Positions 1 to 5,803 of a stretch of DNA of 14,001 nucleotides are shown here, in pieces. The notes under the pieces were generated by a model. It was not told the DNA's origin. It saw only the letters and a program-made list of their open reading frames with translations, and searched no databases. Position numbers and translations under genes: made by a program. Numbering within the stretch: position 1 is the first letter of the stretch; every line of letters starts with the position of its first letter. Source of the stretch: JBKHDT01 sp049974825 (lineage in GTDB: Bacteria > Pseudomonadota > Gammaproteobacteria > Halothiobacillales > Halothiobacillaceae); the NCBI GenBank assembly GCA_049974825.1, contig JBNGDJ010000065.1, forward strand, positions 1-14,001, given 5' to 3'.

Positions 1-102
1 GAGGACGCCGCCAGCAACACGCTGGTCAAGCAGCCCGTCGCGGCCTACGTCGAGAAGGTCTACGAGGACGGCAGCTTCAGTTCGCTGGGGATCGGATCAT
101 GA
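1..102 (+). CDS. 3' end of an unidentified protein (partial)
   Basis: Only the last 33 codons are in the window, reading from base 1 in frame to a TGA at 100-102. The visible C-terminus is hydrophilic and ends in SSLGIGS. I see no domain and cannot name it. Its stop overlaps the ATG of the next gene (ATGA, 99-102), a typical arrangement for translationally coupled genes, so it probably belongs to the same phage-like operon. That makes a virion or tail component plausible, but this rests on position only. Confidence 0.6.
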   Translation, partial: EDAASNTLVKQPVAAYVEKVYEDGSFSSLGIGS

Positions 103-2771
103 GCGACCACATGAAGAAGGTCCAGTCCGGCGATCCGCTGGTCGTCCCCGCCCAGGCGTACAACGCCTTCATCGACGCGGCCAAGGACTTCCAGCAGCGG
201 ACGCGCCACGTGGGCCAGCAGGCCACGCCCGGCTATCGGTCGGCGAGCATTGTGCTGGTCAAGAATGAATCCGGCGAAGATCGCGACCGCTTCGACATCG
301 TGGGCCTCGGCGATCCGGTGATCCTGCCCGACGCGGGCGGGTCGGCCGAGCAATCCTTCAAGAACGCCGTCGCGCTGCGTGGCGAGATGCCGGATGCGAC
401 GCTGCACGAGGGCAAGTTCGCCATCCTGGCCGAGCCGCTCGCGACCGGCGCGATCGGTCGGGCGTACCTGGCGGGCGTAACGGCCGTGCGGTTGCGGCTG
501 GAGGATTCGGCGCAGGAGGTCGCCCGGGCCGAGATCATCGACGCCGAAGCGACGGCGCTGCAGCCCTCGCCCGATGGATCGGCGCAGGTTCTGTGGCACC
601 AGCAGCAGACCGGCGACGTGTGGGCCATCGTCCGCTTGGGCAACGCCGTTCCGGCCGGCGTGTGGGTACAGATCACCAGCACCGAAGCCAGCGCCGGCGA
701 GTATTCGAGCTGGCAGGAGGTGGAACTGACCGACGACGGTTCGGGCGGTCTGGCGTGGTCGGCCGTCGCCGACGGCCTGGCCGGTCCCGGCGACGGCGCG
801 CTCTACGAGGTCAACGGTGTCGAGGACATCCCGGCCGACACGGTCGTGCAGGCCTTCCCGAATCCGGCGTATGACCCGCAAGCCGCTGATCCGCTGCCCG
901 CGTGGCTGTTCCAGTACGAGCAGCCCGAGGTGATCGGCTTCGGCGTCCCGGCCGACGGCGAGGTCGACGTCCCGCACGACGTGGACATCGACCTGACCGT
1001 CACCGACGCGGCCGGCACGCCCATCCTGGACGACCAGGGCCAGCCGCAGGTGATCAAGGTCTGGCGCAACGCGCTGAAGCGGTCGCTCTACACCGACTTC
1101 GATGCCTCCACGGTCTTCGTGTACGTCAAGTTCCCCCAGCCGGTGGGCGGCGTGAGCGGCTGCATCTTCAGCCGCACCGAGGCATTCAAGAACTACCGCG
1201 AGTGGCTGCCGGCCGAGGGCTACTCGCTCTATCCCGACCAGCAGCCCCCGGCTTCCACTGACATCACCGGCGAGCCGGGCAACGAGGATCACGTCCACGT
1301 CATCGGCAAGATGTTCATGGAGACCGACGCCGACGGCAAGGGCTGGGCACCGTGGTTCGTGATCGACCCCGAGGCCTTTGGCAGCGGCAAGGTCAAGACC
1401 GACGCGACGGACGACACGCCCGGCTACCTCGACGACGAAATCCAGGTCGGCGAGAACCCCGGCCAGCCGCACACCTGGGTCCGCAAGCGCGTCAACGACG
1501 AGCCCGCCGGCCCGGAGGCCAACGACCACAAGCTGCGGCTCTACCACGGCGACTGGGACGCGCTGAACACCAACAAGGTTGGCAGCCTCTTCTCGTTCGG
1601 GGCGGCGGGGGCGAACGTCGCCATCGTCGACGCGGGCGTCGATCCCGGCCCGGGCACGGCCTGGTTCACCTTCAGCGAGTACGAGGACGAGTACGACTCG
1701 AAGAAGCACAGCAAGGTCAAGCTGAAGGTCGGGGCGCGGAAGCTGGTCATCAACGGCCTGGGCAAGGTCTTCACCGACGGCAACGACACCGTGCCCGGGT
1801 TCCTGAACGACGAGATCATCGTCCTGCCGCCTGGCGGCGGGCACAACTGGATCACCAAGACCGTCACGCCTGGGGGCGTCGCGGACAACAAGCTGCTGAT
1901 CGAGCACAACGACTGGGACGAGGACAACCTCCAACTCTCCGACCCCGTGCCGGGCAACCTGGTCGGCGGCAACGGCGTGGAGATCGTCGCCGAGCAGCCG
2001 CAGACCGAACCCTACGTCGAGTACCAGGAGTTCCGCGACCGCTACGACGCCAAGCACCACAGCCTGCTGACGCCGCAACTGGCCGAGGAACAGCCGGTCA
2101 AGAAGTTCATCAAGCTGCCCGGCAAGGTCTTCACCGACGCCGACGACACCACGCCGGGCTACCTGAATGACGAGATCATCGTCGATCCGGGCAACGAGGC
2201 TCCGTTCTGGCTGGAGAAGACCGTCACGCCCGGTGGCGCGGCCGACAACAAGCTGCTCATCGAGCACAAGGACTGGGACAACGACCAGACCGAGCACACC
2301 GTCGAGTCGCTGCTGTCGTGGGAGGATCACGGCGGCGGCGTCTCGCTGGACATCTCCGAGCCGATGCCCGGCTGGGCGTGGATTCAGGTCGAGACCTGGC
2401 GGCACAAGGAAGATCGCAAGGGCCACTGCGACCTGATCGGCCGTCAGCCCGACCCGCTGCCGCTCGACCCGATCTACCTCAAATGGGTGGCCGTGCCCCA
2501 GGGCACCAGCACGGGCGACATGCTGTACTGGGACGGCACCAAGTGGGTCACGCTGGCCGCGCCCGGCAGCGGTGACTTCGTGCTGATGAGCAGCGGCGGC
2601 GCGCCGTACTGGCAGCAGGTCCAGGAGTTCGAGTGCCCNNNNNNNNNNNNNNNNNNNNNNNNNNNNNNNNNNNNNNNNNNNNNNNNNNNNNNNNNNNNNN
2701 NNNNNNNNNNNNNNNNNNNNNNNNNNNNNNNNNNNNNNCGGTTCGACCTGACCTTCGAGGAGGCCCCCTGA
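99..2771 (+). CDS. Large repetitive phage-like structural (tail-fibre-type) protein, interrupted by a scaffold gap
   Basis: An 890-codon frame opens at ATG 99 and ends at TGA 2769-2771, but 100 N (2639-2738) lie inside it. The certain part is therefore residues 1-846; that the last ten residues belong to the same protein is only assumed. The N-terminal ~190 residues form an acidic globular region. Three related units follow, with anchors at about 431-487, 555-607 and 675-727, each containing a [KV]xTDxxDxxPGxLxDEI block and ending in a DWD motif. The DWD codons start at 1551, 1911 and 2271, exactly 360 bp apart. Residues 806-838 (GDMLYWDGTKWV, then GGAPYW) resemble a segment common in phage tail-fibre and receptor-binding proteins. 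No signal peptide or membrane segment is seen. The start overlaps the upstream stop by 4 bp. Likely role: an extracellular or virion fibre in a prophage-like module. Family assignment is by pattern only. Confidence 0.65.
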   Translation: MSDHMKKVQSGDPLVVPAQAYNAFIDAAKDFQQRTRHVGQQATPGYRSASIVLVKNESGEDRDRFDIVGLGDPVILPDAGGSAEQSFKNAVALRGEMPDATLHEGKFAILAEPLATGAIGRAYLAGVTAVRLRLEDSAQEVARAEIIDAEATALQPSPDGSAQVLWHQQQTGDVWAIVRLGNAVPAGVWVQITSTEASAGEYSSWQEVELTDDGSGGLAWSAVADGLAGPGDGALYEVNGVEDIPADTVVQAFPNPAYDPQAADPLPAWLFQYEQPEVIGFGVPADGEVDVPHDVDIDLTVTDAAGTPILDDQGQPQVIKVWRNALKRSLYTDFDASTVFVYVKFPQPVGGVSGCIFSRTEAFKNYREWLPAEGYSLYPDQQPPASTDITGEPGNEDHVHVIGKMFMETDADGKGWAPWFVIDPEAFGSGKVKTDATDDTPGYLDDEIQVGENPGQPHTWVRKRVNDEPAGPEANDHKLRLYHGDWDALNTNKVGSLFSFGAAGANVAIVDAGVDPGPGTAWFTFSEYEDEYDSKKHSKVKLKVGARKLVINGLGKVFTDGNDTVPGFLNDEIIVLPPGGGHNWITKTVTPGGVADNKLLIEHNDWDEDNLQLSDPVPGNLVGGNGVEIVAEQPQTEPYVEYQEFRDRYDAKHHSLLTPQLAEEQPVKKFIKLPGKVFTDADDTTPGYLNDEIIVDPGNEAPFWLEKTVTPGGAADNKLLIEHKDWDNDQTEHTVESLLSWEDHGGGVSLDISEPMPGWAWIQVETWRHKEDRKGHCDLIGRQPDPLPLDPIYLKWVAVPQGTSTGDMLYWDGTKWVTLAAPGSGDFVLMSSGGAPYWQQVQEFECXXXXXXXXXXXXXXXXXXXXXXXXXXXXXXXXXXRFDLTFEEAP
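1389..2290 (+). repeat. Three in-frame ~360-bp protein-coding repeats
   Basis: Three diverged copies begin near 1389, 1764 and 2124. Each carries a K-V-x-T-D block, a PG[FY]LNDEI-type block, a V-T-P-G-G-type turn (copies 2 and 3), an L-L-I-E-H or L-R-L-Y-H block, and a DWD end. Between copies lies a linker with a charged YD-x-K-x-H-S motif (about 1690-1710 and 2040-2060). Copies 2 and 3 are most alike, at DNA as well as protein level; copy 1 is more diverged. The spacing implies a 120-residue modular unit, as in fibre shafts or repeated beta domains. Confidence 0.85.
2639..2738. other. Assembly gap (100 N)
   Basis: Exactly 100 undetermined bases, the conventional placeholder for a gap of unknown length. 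It falls inside the fibre-like gene. Sequence before and after happens to be in the same frame, which occurs one time in three by chance, so whole genes could be missing here. Confidence 0.98.
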
Positions 2772-3154
2772 TGCCCGAGCAAGCCCAGCCCCAGTCGGTC
2801 AAGCCCGTCCTGAAGAGCGGCTGCCCCGATTGCCCGCCGATGGTCGTGCCCCGGCGCGGCTACACGCCCACGCGCCCGAGTTGCATCCACTGCGTCGAGA
2901 AGCACGTAGGCGCGGCCATGGTGCTGTTGGCCGAACTGAACGACCTGCCCGACGACGAGGCCACCCGCCGCCAGGGCTTCTCCCGCCGCCTCCGCGCGAT
3001 CGGCCATCTCTTCGAGGCCGAGGACGAGTCCCAGGAGTGGCCAGAACTCCACGCCGCCATTCGCGCCGCCCGCAGGGCCTACCAGGCTGACGGCACGATG
3101 CCCGATTTTGAGGACCTCGGAATCCTTGCAAACGGTGTCCGCAGCGCTTTATAG
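2771..3154 (+). CDS. 127-residue protein with two CxxC pairs (putative zinc-binding), phage-like module
   Basis: The ATG at 2771 overlaps the preceding TGA by one base and has a clear SD site (GGAGG at 2759-2763, 7 nt spacing). I chose this start over the open frame running back into the N gap. The protein has C18-P-D-C21 and C38-I-H-C41, a spacing that suits a small zinc ribbon. A helical, charged segment follows, starting VEKHVGAAMVLLAELN and continuing to the C-terminus. I do not recognise a named family. The position directly after the fibre-like gene, with overlapping stop and start, suggests the same operon, perhaps a small assembly, adaptor or regulatory protein of the element. Membrane segments and signal peptide are absent, so a cytoplasmic or virion location is likely. 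That this is a real gene is well supported; its function is unknown. Confidence 0.75.
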   Translation: MPEQAQPQSVKPVLKSGCPDCPPMVVPRRGYTPTRPSCIHCVEKHVGAAMVLLAELNDLPDDEATRRQGFSRRLRAIGHLFEAEDESQEWPELHAAIRAARRAYQADGTMPDFEDLGILANGVRSAL

Positions 3155-3175
3155 TCGAGGCACGAAACTGAACGG

Positions 3176-3232
3176 CCGGGTCTCCCCCCGCCCGGTCTCA
3201 TGGGCCTGGTCTCCCCCCCGGACCAAGCCTGC
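3176..3232 (+). terminator. Two GC-rich hairpins between convergent genes, candidate terminator
   Basis: In the gap between the stop at 3154 and the convergent stop at 3261, two stem-loops occur in tandem: CCGGG/CCCGG around 3176-3195, and a 9-bp stem with one mismatch (GGCCTGGTC with GACCAAGCC) around 3203-3229, followed by TGCTTTAT. Both loops contain a pyrimidine run, and GGTCTCCCCCC is repeated. The T-tract is poor, so a Rho-independent terminator is plausible rather than demonstrated. Confidence 0.35.
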
Positions 3233-3260
3233 TTTATGCGCGGCACCGGGCGACGCTAGG

Positions 3261-3821
3261 TCACCGTTCCCACCGCCGGCAGAATTTGCGGTGGTAGTCG
3301 CGGATGAATCGGTCGTACTCGGCCGGCGTGTCCTGCTTCATGGCCATCAGCTTCGCCAGGCTCTCCGAGGCCTTGATCATCATGTGCTTCATTTCCGGGT
3401 CCGAGATCCGCCCGCCCGCGTGGATATCCTCGATCGGGCCGTTCCGAAAGGCGTACGCGCAGATCGCGTTGGCCTCGTCACGCACGGTAAACTCGTCGCG
3501 GGGCGGCAGCCCCTCGGTCGCCAGAGGCGCGTCCAACCCCAGCGCTTGCTTGACCTGCTCGGCCCGCCTGCGGATGGTGCCCATCGTGACGCCGAAGAAC
3601 TCCTCGAGCTCGGCATTCAGCATCCCCGTCATACCGCACGCCCGCCGGTCGCGATTGGCCAGAGCGTAGATGATTCCTGCCGCCCAGCCCTCGGGCTTGC
3701 CGCGCATCGGCTCATCGCCCGCCGCCAAGAAGCGCAGCGCCTTCATCGCGGTCGTCCGCAACTTCGTGTCGCGGTAGCTGGTGAAGAAGCGGTTGAGACG
3801 CTCACGACACACATTGCTCAA
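3261..3821 (-). CDS. Small helix-turn-helix protein with a cyclin/TFIIB-like region (DUF6398-like)
   Basis: This 186-residue protein has no signal peptide or membrane segment. Residues ~25-90 contain RGKPEGWAAGIIYALAN followed by LEEFFGVTMGTIRRRAEQV. The pattern (helical pair, then a GV-x-x-x-TIRRR recognition-like helix) recalls the cyclin-like repeats of TFIIB and the bacterial DUF6398 domain. I infer a DNA- or RNA-binding role, with no substrate known. The C-terminal ~90 residues are helical and charged. The start shown is TTG at 3819-3821; an in-frame TGA lies upstream at 3864-3866 and no in-frame ATG lies between, so TTG or the GTG at 3810-3812 is the likely start. No strong SD is visible. 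It converges on the phage-like module and follows the TetR gene at 3942 by 120 bp on the same strand, so which unit it belongs to is unclear. Confidence 0.6.
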   Translation of the reverse strand: MSNVCRERLNRFFTSYRDTKLRTTAMKALRFLAAGDEPMRGKPEGWAAGIIYALANRDRRACGMTGMLNAELEEFFGVTMGTIRRRAEQVKQALGLDAPLATEGLPPRDEFTVRDEANAICAYAFRNGPIEDIHAGGRISDPEMKHMMIKASESLAKLMAMKQDTPAEYDRFIRDYHRKFCRRWER

Positions 3822-3941
3822 CTCTGGCTTGCATCCATCGCTCTCTCCAGGCAGGAAGCGTATTCATGCGGCACAAGAATCGATATGCCCCTGCAAGAAC
3901 CTTCTCATGCCACTTGCTCTGGCAGACCCTCACCGATGTCA

Positions 3942-4535
3942 TCAGGAGGAGGCCCCGGACCACGCCTTGAGCGCCGTCAGCAGGCCACGTTTCAGTGCGA
4001 CAAGCGAACTCTCGCCCACCTCGGCTTTGCGGTCGAACATCGCCTGGACAATAATGCCGTTGAGGGTTGCCCAGATCAGAGATGACGCCACAGCTGGGTC
4101 GAAATGCGTGCCGAATTCGCCGCTTTCGACCCCCTCATCCAGGATCGCCCGGATGTGCCCACGCCAGTGGGCGTGAATCGTGGCCATCGCGTCGGCGAGT
4201 TCGGCCTTCTTTGCGGCGGCGGCCCAGAGGTCCATCACGAGCTTGCCCGAACGAGTGAATACCTCCAGGCGTCGAAACACGTGATCCAGCAGCCGCTGGA
4301 GTTTCTCGGCTGCCGACAACGGCTCGTTTGCCAGCCGGTCCACCTCGGCGTGCTCCACCTCAAAGGTCTCGACGAACAGCTCGGCGAACAGGTCTTCCTT
4401 GCTGGAGAAGTAGTTGTAGATGCTCCCCTTCGAAATGCTCGCCCTGGCCGCAATTTCATCGACAGTGGCCTCTGCATAGCCCTTCGCTTCAAAAACCGCC
4501 TGTGCGGCATTCAGGATCTCCTGGCGGCGTTCCAT
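3942..4535 (-). CDS. TetR/AcrR-family transcriptional regulator (distal to the efflux operon)
   Basis: A 197-residue protein, normal length for the family. Residues 1-50 form the TetR DNA-binding domain: an opening helix (RRQEILNAAQAVFEAKGY), then the helix-turn-helix ATVDEIAARASISKGSIYNY and FSSKEDLF. The rest is an all-helical ligand-binding and dimerisation domain, too variable to predict a ligand. Members are usually repressors released by a small molecule, often guarding efflux or detoxification genes. It lies 69 bp after the receiver-like gene and on the same strand as the whole efflux block, so it may be the last gene of that operon or have its own promoter. The start is ATG at 4533-4535; the SD is weak. 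It differs clearly from the TetR protein at 11985-12677, so the two are not a recent duplication. Confidence 0.9.
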   Translation of the reverse strand: MERRQEILNAAQAVFEAKGYAEATVDEIAARASISKGSIYNYFSSKEDLFAELFVETFEVEHAEVDRLANEPLSAAEKLQRLLDHVFRRLEVFTRSGKLVMDLWAAAAKKAELADAMATIHAHWRGHIRAILDEGVESGEFGTHFDPAVASSLIWATLNGIIVQAMFDRKAEVGESSLVALKRGLLTALKAWSGASS

Positions 4536-4572
4536 GTTGTATCCATTTCCGATTCCCTGCGATCCGTTTCAC

Positions 4573-4590
4573 CCGGGGGCGACGCCCCGG
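4573..4590. repeat. GC-rich inverted repeat between receiver-like gene and distal tetR
   Basis: Arms CCGGGG and CCCCGG are separated by 6 bases in the 69-bp gap between the receiver-like stop (4605) and the TetR start (4535). It could be a weak terminator or processing hairpin for the upstream transcript, or an operator for the TetR protein. No T-tract follows on the minus strand, so it is not a standard intrinsic terminator. Confidence 0.4.
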
Positions 4591-4604
4591 AAATCCGCAT
4601 GCGC

Positions 4605-5045
4605 TCATCGCCGTTGCTGGTTGTACTCATCGCGTTCACCGGATTCGCCGGCAACCTTGTCCATCGCGCGATTGACCGCGTCGGTGAGCTCGGTATCGTC
4701 CAGCAGTGGTTTGAATACTGCCTCATCGGCTCCGAGTTGCCACGCCTGTTGGGCCAGATCGAAGCGGCCAAGCGTCATCGTGATGATGACCGCCGGTCGG
4801 TCGGGCAGTCCGTGAATGAAAGCGGCCATGTGCTCCGACTCCGGCCGGTTGAATGCCTCGCTTGGAACGATCACGACCTGCGGCTTGCCGCCGAGCAGCA
4901 GTCCCATCGCTCTGGATCGGTCCGGCGCGACCAGGACATGGTGCCCGGCCGCTCTCAGAGCATCGCCAGCTCCGCGCACGAACTCGGCATCCGGATCGCA
5001 GACAAGGATCGTGAGCCTGCGCCGTGCCGTTTCGGTATGGGCCAT
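4605..5045 (-). CDS. Stand-alone receiver-like (CheY-fold) protein lacking the phospho-acceptor aspartate
   Basis: This 146-residue protein follows the receiver-domain plan. It has LTILVCDPDAEF with acidic D17 and D19 at the metal pocket, the strand PQVVIVPSEAF at 55-65, the strand PAVIITMTLG (switch threonine T89 or T91) and the GADEAVFKPL loop with K112-P113. The position that normally holds the phosphorylated Asp at the end of strand 3 is P61 followed by S62, so ordinary phosphotransfer from a histidine kinase looks impossible. No output domain is present. Such pseudo-receivers often act by protein-protein contact. The start ATG (5043-5045) has a strong SD (GAGGTGA), and the gene begins 32 bp after the flavoprotein stop, so co-transcription with it is likely. 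The receiver-fold assignment is good; the function is unknown. Confidence 0.75.
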   Translation of the reverse strand: MAHTETARRRLTILVCDPDAEFVRGAGDALRAAGHHVLVAPDRSRAMGLLLGGKPQVVIVPSEAFNRPESEHMAAFIHGLPDRPAVIITMTLGRFDLAQQAWQLGADEAVFKPLLDDTELTDAVNRAMDKVAGESGERDEYNQQRR

Positions 5046-5077
5046 GTCATCACCTCTTCATCGTCCCACAAGCGGTG

Positions 5078-5758
5078 CTAGCCCGGCTCGGCCTGGCAAT
5101 GATGACTCCAGAACTCGTACTCGAATGCCCAGTCAGTCTTGCGTTCCTGGGCAAGGCACTGCATATGATCGCGGAACGCGTCCTTCACCGGGACCTGCTC
5201 GGCAAACGTTTGGCGGTCCCTCATGCATCGCGCCAGGTCTCGCCCCAACTTCCTAGCGGCCTCAAACGCCCCTTCGCGCGAATCCATGTCCTTCAGCGAC
5301 GCAACCGTGGCGCTCACGCTTCCGACGGTCCAGCACCCCATGGACCGCATGAAACTCAGAAGGTACTCCTCCACATTACGGCAATCGGTGGCACCGGATG
5401 TCATGACCGCAACGCCGTACTTGCCGTCCCAGGGTTGGCGCATCACCATACTGCCGCATCGGTCGATGAACGCCTTGGTCTGCGCGCTGACGTTGAAGAA
5501 GTGCATGGGAGACGCCAATACGATGCCGCCGGCGTTGGAGATCGCCCTTGCCAGTCTTGGAAAGTCGTCCTTCTGAGGACACCGACCTGTCTTGTGACAC
5601 TGATCGCACCCGTGGCAGGGGGAGACCCGATAGTCCTCCAACGACAGGCCGGCAACGGCCGCACCTGCCTGTTCGGCCTCCCAGAGAACCCAGCTCGCCA
5701 GGACGCTTGTGTAGCCTTTGATGCCATGCGGGCTTCCGAGAACCGCCGTTACGATCAT
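5078..5758 (-). CDS. Flavodoxin-fold NAD(P)H-dependent oxidoreductase, iron-sulfur flavoprotein-like
   Basis: A 226-residue protein with the FMN-binding start of the flavodoxin-like reductase family (AVLGSPHGIKGYTSVLASWV, phosphate loop at about 8-18) and the second flavin loop LASPMHFFNVSAQTKAFIDR. Between them lies C48-x2-C51-x2-C54-x5-C60. This matches the compact CX2CX2CX4-7C cysteine motif of iron-sulfur flavoprotein (Isf), which binds a 4Fe-4S cluster; related reductases have looser versions, so cluster binding is likely but not certain. Isf-type proteins transfer electrons and some reduce oxygen or peroxide; the substrate here is unknown. The start ATG (5756-5758) has AGGAG at 7 nt. 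The gene begins 45 bp after the outer-membrane channel stop, so it is probably the fourth structural gene of the efflux transcript. Location cytoplasmic. Confidence 0.8.
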   Translation of the reverse strand: MIVTAVLGSPHGIKGYTSVLASWVLWEAEQAGAAVAGLSLEDYRVSPCHGCDQCHKTGRCPQKDDFPRLARAISNAGGIVLASPMHFFNVSAQTKAFIDRCGSMVMRQPWDGKYGVAVMTSGATDCRNVEEYLLSFMRSMGCWTVGSVSATVASLKDMDSREGAFEAARKLGRDLARCMRDRQTFAEQVPVKDAFRDHMQCLAQERKTDWAFEYEFWSHHCQAEPG

Positions 5759-5770
5759 GGTGCGTCTCCT

Positions 5771-5790
5771 GCTGGCCGACAGTGGCCAGC
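5771..5790 (-). promoter_or_regulatory. Hairpin directly abutting the flavoprotein ribosome-binding site
   Basis: GCTGGCC and GGCCAGC are perfect 7-bp arms around a 6-base loop, in the 45-bp gap after the channel gene. On the transcribed strand the stem ends exactly where the AGGAG (5766-5770) of the next gene begins. It may tune translation of the flavoprotein, protect upstream mRNA from decay, or cause partial termination. There is no T-tract. Confidence 0.55.
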
Positions 5791-5803
5791 CTGCTCACCA
5801 GAC

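Noticed and set aside
60..2426. 788-residue open frame on the minus strand opposite the fibre-like gene
   Set aside because: It is a GC-rich antisense shadow: its composition is dominated by V, L, R, D and G, it has no recognisable motif, and it mirrors the repeats of the plus-strand gene.
3108..4085. 325-residue plus-strand open frame
   Set aside because: It runs antisense to the helix-turn-helix gene and the TetR gene, both of which show clear protein motifs.
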